Position numbers and translations under genes: made by a program | Part shown: positions 5,963-9,853 of the stretch, piece after piece | How positions within the stretch are numbered: the first letter of the stretch is position 1 | Layout: every line of letters begins with the position of its first letter | Assembly: GCA_024654485.1 (NCBI GenBank) | Contig: JANLHO010000026.1 | Span: forward strand, 1-10,424 | Direction: 5' to 3' | From: Patescibacteria group bacterium | Lineage (GTDB): Bacteria; Patescibacteriota; Minisyncoccia; Phycocordibacterales; UBA2100 | DNA length: 10,424 nucleotides | The notes under the pieces: model-generated | The model's input: the letters and a program-made list of their open reading frames with translations, nothing else | Databases searched by the model: none | What the model was told of the DNA's origin: nothing

Positions 5963-5986
5963 GGAATGCGTGGGTGGGCATATACT
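5959..5986 (+). promoter_or_regulatory. Promoter of the 66-aa membrane-protein gene
   Basis: TTGAGG (5959-5964), a 16-nt spacer and TATACT (5981-5986) form a good sigma-70-type promoter. Its -35 overlaps the last codons of the PAP2_C gene. The ATG at 5993 comes 6 nt after the -10, implying a leaderless mRNA. Confidence 0.6.
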
Positions 5987-5992
5987 TCACGG

Positions 5993-6193
5993 ATGGAAGA
6001 TACGGAGCTGCGGCAGAAGCTGGATGCGATGGAGGCGCAGATTGCCCGTGTGGAGAAGACGACGCGGCGCATATACCGGTTTTTTCTCGTCATGGTCGTC
6101 GTCTCCGTCGTCGCTTTCGCGCTGCCTCTTATAGGGCTTCTTTTCGCCATCCCCACATTACTGTCCACATACGCGACCATCGGTAATATTTGA
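5993..6193 (+). CDS. Small coiled-coil/membrane protein, unknown function
   Basis: A 66-aa protein. Residues 1-26 are charged with a heptad-like pattern (LRQKLDAMEAQIARVEKT, 6-23), suggesting a short cytoplasmic coiled coil. One or two hydrophobic segments follow (29-46 and 47-58, with a central proline), and the polar tail is short. Proteins of this plan are common in CPR genomes without assigned function; a homo-oligomeric membrane assembly is plausible but unproven. An upstream in-frame ATG at 5966 would add nine residues, but it lies inside the promoter, so I prefer 5993. The stop codon overlaps the -35 of the next gene. Confidence 0.65.
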   Translation: MEDTELRQKLDAMEAQIARVEKTTRRIYRFFLVMVVVSVVAFALPLIGLLFAIPTLLSTYATIGNI

Positions 6194-6216
6194 CCTTCTG
6201 TATCGTCAGGTATAAT
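6190..6216 (+). promoter_or_regulatory. Promoter of the SIMPL gene
   Basis: TTGACC (6190-6195), a 15-nt spacer and a perfect TATAAT (6211-6216). The ATG at 6226 is 9 nt further on, so the mRNA is leaderless or nearly so. The TTG of the -35 could be misread as an in-frame start 12 codons upstream. Confidence 0.65.
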
Positions 6217-6225
6217 TACTCCTCC

Positions 6226-7047
6226 ATGGACCAACAAACCGCTGACAAATTAATACAAGCGACAGACTGGATGCGAAAAGCCGGCGTAGCGGCCCTAGGC
6301 ATGCTCGCGCTCTTCCTCCTCGTGGGGACGGCGAGCGAGCTCAAGAGCTACCGCTATATCGGAAGCGGCGTTACCGCGACCAACACGATCAACGTCTCCG
6401 GAGAAGGGGAAGTCTTCGCCGTCCCCGACACGGCGACTTTCAGCGTGACGATACGCGAGGAGGCGAAAGAGGTCGCTGATGCGCAGGACGCCGCTACCGA
6501 GAAATCCAATGCGGTAATCGCCTATCTCAAGGGTGAAGGCATTGAAGAAAAAGACATAAAGACGACCGATTACAACGTCTACCCGCAGTACGACTACATC
6601 CGATCGGTGTGCTCCGAAGTGGGGTACTGCCCGCCGGGGCGTCAGGAGCTCCGCGGATTTGAGGTGAGCCAGACCCTGATGATAAAAGTGCGCGACACGG
6701 AAAAAGCCGGAGGACTGCTCTCCGGCGTCGGCTCGCGCGGCGCCTCTCAAGTATCGGGTCTCTCCTTCACGATAGACGACGAGGACGCGCTCAAAGCGGA
6801 AGCGCGGGGCAAGGCAATAGACGATGCGCAGGCGAAGGCCAATGAGCTCGCGGAGCAGCTCGGCGTCTCGCTCGTGCGCGTCGTCGGCTTCTACGAGAAC
6901 GAGGGCGGCTACCCCATGCCGTATGCTTATGGCATGGGCGGCGATGCTATGGCGGTGCGCGCCGAATCGGCGCAAGCCGCTCCGGATATCCCCGCCGGAG
7001 AGAACAAAATCGTCTCAAATGTCAGCGTTACATACGAGATACGCTAG
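6226..7047 (+). CDS. SIMPL-domain (DUF541, YggE-like) protein with N-terminal membrane anchor
   Basis: A 273-aa protein. One N-terminal TM helix (about 21-38) with a basic flank before it acts as a signal anchor, and the rest is extracytoplasmic. The SIMPL domain starts at INVSGEGEVFAVPDTATFSV (55-74) and continues through the helix DAATEKSNAVIAYLKGEGIEEKDI (88-111), TTDYNVYPQYDY (113-124), the GFEVSQTLMIKVRD strand (144-157) and the Ala/Lys-rich helix AEARGKAIDDAQAKANELAEQLG (191-213). The closing strand is KIVSNVSVTYEI (261-272). Two cysteines (129 and 135, CSEVGYC) sit in an insertion after the PQYDY strand and could form a disulfide outside the cell. YggE-type proteins are linked to oxidative stress and envelope processes, with no known enzyme activity. 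The gene has its own promoter and a strong downstream hairpin. Confidence 0.87.
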   Translation: MDQQTADKLIQATDWMRKAGVAALGMLALFLLVGTASELKSYRYIGSGVTATNTINVSGEGEVFAVPDTATFSVTIREEAKEVADAQDAATEKSNAVIAYLKGEGIEEKDIKTTDYNVYPQYDYIRSVCSEVGYCPPGRQELRGFEVSQTLMIKVRDTEKAGGLLSGVGSRGASQVSGLSFTIDDEDALKAEARGKAIDDAQAKANELAEQLGVSLVRVVGFYENEGGYPMPYAYGMGGDAMAVRAESAQAAPDIPAGENKIVSNVSVTYEIR

Positions 7048-7072
7048 GCTCTATTTCTAGGCGATAATAGCA

Positions 7073-7091
7073 GCCCCGCCTTCGGCGGGGC
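7073..7091 (+). terminator. GC-rich hairpin after the SIMPL gene
   Basis: GCCCCGCC-TTC-GGCGGGGC is an 8-bp stem 26 nt after the stop codon. A modest T-rich stretch (CTTGACTTTT) follows within 4 nt, and the same stretch also supplies the -35 of the next promoter. Probable rho-independent terminator. Confidence 0.65.
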
Positions 7092-7094
7092 CGC

Positions 7095-7123
7095 TTGACT
7101 TTTGCGGCATAGCCAACTATATT
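7095..7123 (+). promoter_or_regulatory. Promoter of the secE-nusG operon
   Basis: TTGACT (7095-7100), exactly 17 nt of spacer, then TATATT (7118-7123). This is the best sigma-70-type match in the window. Initiation near 7130 gives an ~80-nt leader before secE, unlike the leaderless genes elsewhere here. Confidence 0.65.
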
Positions 7124-7129
7124 GACTTC

Positions 7130-7171
7130 AAGCCCCGAGAGGGGTTTTTAAAATGGCAGAATTCGGGGTTT
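7130..7171 (+). promoter_or_regulatory. Structured secE leader with two alternative hairpins
   Basis: Structure A is AAGCCCC (7130-7136), loop GAGA, GGGGTTT (7141-7147), seven pairs including one G:T, followed by more T: terminator-like. Structure B pairs AAGCCCCGA (7130-7138) with TCGGGGTTT (7163-7171), nine pairs including one G:T. Both use the same 5' strand and so exclude each other. The 3' strand of B lies inside an 8-codon micro-ORF (7153-7179). Attenuation is inference; hairpin A is very close to the inferred start site for classical termination and could instead serve as a terminator for read-through from upstream. Confidence 0.4.
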
Positions 7172-7179
7172 ATTGGTAA
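7153..7179 (+). CDS. Possible 8-codon leader peptide resembling the SecE N-terminus
   Basis: ATG at 7153 followed by seven sense codons and TAA encodes MAEFGVYW. The SecE start encodes MAGFGQYL, and the two 24-nt stretches agree at 18 positions. The micro-ORF is in the same frame as secE, 57 nt upstream. It could be a decayed duplicate of the secE start or a functional leader peptide. No ribosome-binding site is visible; the terminator-like T run lies just ahead. Confidence 0.3.
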   Translation: MAEFGVYW

Positions 7180-7209
7180 CTGCTTTCTGTCTGCTCGTAG
7201 CTCATCTAT

Positions 7210-7542
7210 ATGGCAGGATTCGGACAATATTTGAAAGACACTCGGAGCGAGCTGCGGCACGTGGCATGGCCCACGCGCACGCAGACGCTCGTCTACACCA
7301 TTCTGGTCGCCGCGATATCAATAGTCGTGGCGCTGTATCTGGGACTCTTTGACTTCCTGTTCACGAGCGGACTCTCCAGAGTGCTTGAGGTCTTGCCGTC
7401 CTACGACCCCAACGCCATTACAATCACGCAGGAGCCGGCCGACTCGGCCGCCCCGACGGACACTCCGGCGGAGGGCGCAAGCGACACTACGGCAGAACCC
7501 GCTCCGACGTTTGACATCCCCGGCGCGCCGTCCGGCCAATAA
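7210..7542 (+). CDS. secE: Preprotein translocase subunit SecE
   Basis: SecE clamps and stabilises SecY in the SecYEG translocation channel. Residues 1-60 carry the whole conserved single-helix module: an amphipathic surface helix YLKDTRSELRHVAWPTRTQT (7-26) with the diagnostic W-P-T turn, then the TM helix ~27-50. Residues 66-110 are a Pro/Ala/Thr/Asp-rich, probably disordered tail absent from the ~60-aa minimal SecE; it would lie outside the membrane and its role is unknown. Position directly before nusG is the near-universal bacterial order and confirms the call. The gene is expressed from the promoter at 7095-7123 through the structured leader. Confidence 0.93.
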   Translation: MAGFGQYLKDTRSELRHVAWPTRTQTLVYTILVAAISIVVALYLGLFDFLFTSGLSRVLEVLPSYDPNAITITQEPADSAAPTDTPAEGASDTTAEPAPTFDIPGAPSGQ

Positions 7543-7561
7543 TTCCTGCGCACTATTCATT

Positions 7562-8104
7562 ATGAAGCAAACACACGGAGAAGAGCGGCACTGGTACGCG
7601 GTACACACGTACTCCGGCTATGAGGATGCCGTGGCGCGCAACCTGCGCCAGCGCATAGAGTCTTTCGGTATGGGAGAGAAGATATTTCAGGTGGTGGTCC
7701 CTACGGAGAAGAAGATAAAGATAAAGAACGGCCGCAAGACGGAAGTGCGCGAGAAGATATTTCCCGGCTACGTGCTGGTGGATATGATAGCCTCCGACGA
7801 CGCGTGGAGTGTTGTGCGCAACACACCGCAGGTCACCGGCTTCGTCGGCACGGCAAATCAGGCCGTCCCTCTGGAGCCGCAGGAGGTGGAGAAACTATTG
7901 AAGCGCGCTTCCGGCGACGTGGTGCGCCACGCCATTGACCTATCCGCGGGCGACGCCGTAACGATAATAGACGGCCCTTTCAAGGACCTTGAAGGCAAGG
8001 TGGGGGAGGTGGACGAAGAGCGCGGAAAGGTCAAGGTATTGGTCCCTATGTTCGGCCGCGAGACCCCCGTGGAGCTGGAGGCCGACCAGGTACAAAGGGT
8101 TTAG
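7562..8104 (+). CDS. nusG: Transcription termination/antitermination factor NusG
   Basis: NusG binds RNA polymerase, stops pausing, and links it to Rho or ribosomal protein S10. It is a 180-aa protein of usual length. The NGN domain begins HWYAVHTYSGYEDAVARNL (10-28) and includes IFQVVVPTE (41-49), KIFPGYVLVDM (65-75), and the VVRNTPQVTGFVG signature (84-96). The KOW domain begins SAGDAVTIIDGPFKDLEGKV (128-147) and ends in the VKVLVPMFGRETPVELE strands (157-173). An 18-nt linker separates it from SecE in the clear. The ATG at 7562 puts the first NGN strand at the normal place; in-frame codons further upstream overlap secE in another frame and are unlikely to be translated. nusG is normally followed at once by rplK; here a GIY-YIG ORF intervenes. 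Confidence 0.95.
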   Translation: MKQTHGEERHWYAVHTYSGYEDAVARNLRQRIESFGMGEKIFQVVVPTEKKIKIKNGRKTEVREKIFPGYVLVDMIASDDAWSVVRNTPQVTGFVGTANQAVPLEPQEVEKLLKRASGDVVRHAIDLSAGDAVTIIDGPFKDLEGKVGEVDEERGKVKVLVPMFGRETPVELEADQVQRV

Positions 8105-8135
8105 AAAAATAAGGAGCTTGCGACTATATTTTTCT
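8103..8135 (+). terminator. A/T-arm hairpin after nusG
   Basis: AGAAAAATA (8103-8111) pairs perfectly with TATTTTTCT (8127-8135) across a 15-nt loop that contains the dispersed 10-mer GAGCTTGCGA. It starts within the nusG stop codon. The T-rich 3' arm could work as a weak terminator. It has the same AAAAATA/TATTTTT layout as the hairpin after tRNA-His. Confidence 0.4.
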
Positions 8136-8149
8136 TAACCCCGTTAAAT
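8128..8149 (+). repeat. Left imperfect inverted repeat flanking the GIY-YIG gene
   Basis: ATTTTT plus ACCCCGTTAAAT (8138-8149) corresponds, inverted, to ATTTAACAGGGT (8408-8419, one mismatch in 12) followed by AAAAAT (8422-8427), with a 2-nt difference in the spacing between the two parts. The pair encloses the GIY-YIG gene and looks like element ends. Confidence 0.55.
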
Positions 8150-8163
8150 CCTTTCAAATTGGT

Positions 8164-8433
8164 ATGTACTTTTACACCTACGTGCTTAGGTCGGGTAAAG
8201 ATGGCAAGTTCTACACCGGATGCAGCGATAATTTGAAAGGACGATTTGAGGCGCACAGTCGCGGACGCGTGCCTTCAACCAAGTCTAGACGTCCGCTCGA
8301 ACTTGTGTACTATGAGGCCTGTCGTGACCGCAAGGACGCTCGCCACCGAGAGTCATATTTGAAGACCCATCACGGCAAGATGTTTTTGCACAATCGCCTC
8401 AAATCGTATTTAACAGGGTGTAAAAATCTCTAA
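8164..8433 (+). CDS. Free-standing GIY-YIG nuclease domain protein
   Basis: An 89-aa single-domain protein of the small UPF0213/UvrC-N-terminal-like GIY-YIG group, presumed to cut DNA. The first half-motif is FYTYVLRS (3-10; YTY takes the place of GIY). The second is FYTGCSDNLKGRFEAH (16-31), with YTG replacing YIG and the conserved Arg27. PLELVYYE (44-51) and the catalytic-position Glu63 in HRESYLKTHHGK (61-72) follow. All expected active-site residues are present. It sits between nusG and rplK, which are normally adjacent, and is bounded by imperfect inverted repeats. Its last codons lie inside the right repeat, which supports a mobile or formerly mobile cassette; substrate and activity are unknown. 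No Shine-Dalgarno or good -10 precedes it, so it may depend on read-through from nusG. Confidence 0.85.
   Translation: MYFYTYVLRSGKDGKFYTGCSDNLKGRFEAHSRGRVPSTKSRRPLELVYYEACRDRKDARHRESYLKTHHGKMFLHNRLKSYLTGCKNL
8408..8427 (+). repeat. Right imperfect inverted repeat flanking the GIY-YIG gene
   Basis: ATTTAACAGGGTGTAAAAAT is the inverted partner of 8128-8149. It overlaps the last codons of the GIY-YIG gene, ending 6 nt before the end of the stop codon. Confidence 0.55.
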
Positions 8434-8460
8434 TTCGCTACGCTCATAAGAGCTTCTAAC

Positions 8461-8883
8461 ATGGCAAAAGAAGTAACCAAAATAATCAAGCTTCAGATAG
8501 CCGCGGGGCAAGCGACGCCCGCGCCGCCCGTGGGTACGGCGCTCGGTCCCGCTGGAGTCAACATCGGCGAATTCGTCAACCAGTTCAATTCTCAGACGAA
8601 AGAGATGGCCGGCTCTATCGTGCCCGTCGTGATGACGGTCTACAAGGACCGCACGTTCTCTTTTATCGTCAAGAAGCCGCCGGCCTCTCGCCTGATACTC
8701 AAAGCGCTCGGATTGGAGAAGGGTTCGCAGAAGGCGCAGAGCAAGGTGGGCAAACTGACCAACCAGCAGCTGGAGGATATCGCGAAAGAAAAGATGGAAG
8801 ACCTCAATGCGCCCGATACCACCGCAGCCAAGAAGATAATCGCAGGCACTGCCCGAAGCATGGGGATAGACTCGGAGCTTTAG
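8461..8883 (+). CDS. rplK: 50S ribosomal protein L11 (uL11)
   Basis: L11 forms, with 23S rRNA, the GTPase-associated centre at the base of the ribosomal stalk. It is a full-length 140-aa protein. The N-terminal domain has IIKLQIAAGQATPAPPVGTALGPAGVN (8-34), including the Pro-rich loop targeted by thiostrepton-type drugs, and FVNQFNSQT (38-46). The central linker is VPVVMTVYKDRTFSFIVKKPPAS (54-76). The C-terminal rRNA-binding domain contains KVGKLTNQQLEDIAKEKMEDLNA (95-117) and ends with AAKKIIAGTARSMGI (122-136). The start codon has no Shine-Dalgarno; CATAAG at 8445-8450 is only a poor -10. rplA (L1), its usual partner, does not follow; a repeat element and tmk do. Confidence 0.97.
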   Translation: MAKEVTKIIKLQIAAGQATPAPPVGTALGPAGVNIGEFVNQFNSQTKEMAGSIVPVVMTVYKDRTFSFIVKKPPASRLILKALGLEKGSQKAQSKVGKLTNQQLEDIAKEKMEDLNAPDTTAAKKIIAGTARSMGIDSEL

Positions 8884-8900
8884 CGTTTCATCGTTGTTAA

Positions 8901-9004
8901 GTCCTCCCCCGCACCCCTTTTGGGGTCGGGAATTTTTTGCTAAAAATTCCCTGCGCTTCGCACCGTCGTGCTGCAGACACCCCAAAAGGGGTGCGGGGGA
9001 GGAC
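8901..9004. repeat. 104-bp palindromic element with perfect 26-bp inverted ends
   Basis: The ends 8901-8926 and 8979-9004 are exact reverse complements over 26 bp. Each arm contains the self-complementary ACCCCTTTTGGGGT. The centre holds a second perfect hairpin, GGGAATTTTT/AAAAATTCCC (8928-8937 with 8942-8951, 4-nt loop), and two small ones (TGCG-CTT-CGCA at 8952-8962 and CAC-CGTC-GTG at 8961-8970). It begins 17 nt after the rplK stop. The layout suggests a REP/MITE-like non-coding element that could also end transcription from either side. Reading frames running through it are not real genes. Confidence 0.9.
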
Positions 9005-9039
9005 TTCAGTGTTGGCTCGACGTGGCCGCAAAAGCGGGG

Positions 9040-9045
9040 GATACT
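9040..9045 (+). promoter_or_regulatory. -10-like box of tmk (leaderless pattern)
   Basis: GATACT ends 7 nt before the ATG at 9053. No convincing -35 and no Shine-Dalgarno sequence. Confidence 0.4.
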
Positions 9046-9052
9046 ACACCTC

Positions 9053-9685
9053 ATGAAAAGGGGCGTGTTTATCGTGATAGACGGCATGGACGGCTCCGGA
9101 AAGAGTACGGAGGTAAGATTGCTGCGAAAAGATCTGCGGGGAACGCCTGCGCTTTTTACGCACGAGCCTGGCGGCACGCCGCACGCGGAGAAGATACGCG
9201 AAGTGCTGCTCACGCACAAAGCAGGCAGGCGCGACGCATTTATGGACTTCTTTCTCTTCTGGGCGGCGCGCGTCGCGCATATGCGCGAGGCTATAATTCC
9301 CGCGCTAAAGGCGGGAAAGGTAGTTGTGACAGACCGATTTGATTCATCCACCTACGCATTCCAAGTGCGCGCCGAGAAGCACTCCGAGCTTGAGCGGCCT
9401 TTTTGGGAGTGTCGCAAGGCGGTCTTGGGCAAATATACGCCGGATGCGTACATCATTCTGGATCTGCCGGCGGCCGCCTCCGCGCGCCGAAGGCGCGCCG
9501 ACCGCTCAAAAAAGCTCACCACTTTTGACAAGCAAAATATTCGCTACCACGAGCGCGTGCGCGCCGGATTCAAAAAATTCAAACCGGATTCGGAGATGCA
9601 CTTCGTCAACGCAAACCGCGACGTGGCCGACGTGCACGCCGACGTCCGGCGCATAGTGCAGCGCTTACTCGCGAAGCGACAATGA
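9053..9685 (+). CDS. tmk: Thymidylate (dTMP) kinase
   Basis: Phosphorylates dTMP to dTDP with ATP, an essential step in dTTP supply. It is a 210-aa protein of typical length. FIVIDGMDGSGKST (6-19) is the P-loop; FTHEPGGTPHAEKIRE (35-50) is the EPGG dTMP-binding segment; VVTDRFDSSTYAFQ (91-104) is the DR-F/Y motif; and the Arg/Lys-rich RRRRADRSKKLTTFDK (145-160) is the LID region that closes over ATP. The strand DAYIILDLP (131-139) precedes the LID as expected. The ATG at 9053 gives the standard distance to the P-loop; a frame open further upstream runs through the inverted-repeat element and is rejected. Neighbours are rplK (across the repeat) and argS. Confidence 0.93.
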   Translation: MKRGVFIVIDGMDGSGKSTEVRLLRKDLRGTPALFTHEPGGTPHAEKIREVLLTHKAGRRDAFMDFFLFWAARVAHMREAIIPALKAGKVVVTDRFDSSTYAFQVRAEKHSELERPFWECRKAVLGKYTPDAYIILDLPAAASARRRRADRSKKLTTFDKQNIRYHERVRAGFKKFKPDSEMHFVNANRDVADVHADVRRIVQRLLAKRQ

Positions 9686-9713
9686 GATAGCGATTCGTCC
9701 GGCCATTCGCTCT

Positions 9714-9749
9714 ATCCCAATACTTAGAAAAAATATGAAGTATTGGGAT
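9714..9749. repeat. 12-bp perfect inverted repeat before/at a possible small ORF
   Basis: ATCCCAATACTT (9714-9725) and AAGTATTGGGAT (9738-9749) are exact inverted copies around a 12-nt A-rich loop. No T run follows, so it is not a classical terminator, although it could help end tmk transcription. It straddles the ATG at 9735, so it could equally be an operator or an mRNA structure hiding that start. Confidence 0.8.
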
Positions 9750-9842
9750 TATGGCGAGTTTTACAGGTCGGTTCCGGAGCGTATCGCAGGGGAAAGACCC
9801 GCGATCATGCATGCGGTGTCGGAGAAAGGCAAAACGGAGTAA
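9735..9842 (+). CDS. Possible 35-aa small protein
   Basis: ATG to TAA, 35 codons, starting MKYWDYGEFYRSVPERIAGE and continuing as a mixed charged, Ala-containing sequence that ends EKGKTE. It is soluble, with an aromatic-rich N-terminus and a balanced composition that looks protein-like, though the ORF is short enough to arise by chance. The first six codons lie in the right half of the 12-bp inverted repeat, and the stop lies 11 nt before argS. No Shine-Dalgarno is present; TACTTA at 9721-9726 is a weak -10 candidate 8 nt upstream. I recognise no family. Confidence 0.35.
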   Translation: MKYWDYGEFYRSVPERIAGERPAIMHAVSEKGKTE

Positions 9843-9845
9843 GAT
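9840..9845 (+). promoter_or_regulatory. -10-like box of argS (leaderless pattern)
   Basis: TAAGAT ends 8 nt before the ATG at 9854 and overlaps the stop codon of the possible small ORF. GGAG at 9836-9839 is too far (14 nt) to serve as a ribosome-binding site. Confidence 0.4.
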
Positions 9846-9853
9846 AGGCAGAT

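Noticed and set aside
6190..6225. TTG start for the SIMPL gene 12 codons upstream
   Set aside because: The TTG is part of the -35 hexamer TTGACC and the extension covers the TATAAT box; ATG 6226 is the consistent start.
6295..6975. A 226-codon frame on the minus strand opposite the SIMPL gene
   Set aside because: Arg/His/Ala-rich shadow of a GC-rich, well-supported SIMPL gene with a proper promoter and terminator.
8894..9052. N-terminal extension of tmk by 53 codons to an upstream ATG
   Set aside because: The extension is only the translated 104-bp inverted-repeat element; ATG 9053 gives the normal thymidylate kinase start and has its own -10-like box.
8410..9351. A 313-codon open frame on the minus strand across rplK, the repeat element and tmk
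   Set aside because: It runs antisense to two certain genes and through the palindromic element; the translation is low-quality and matches no family.
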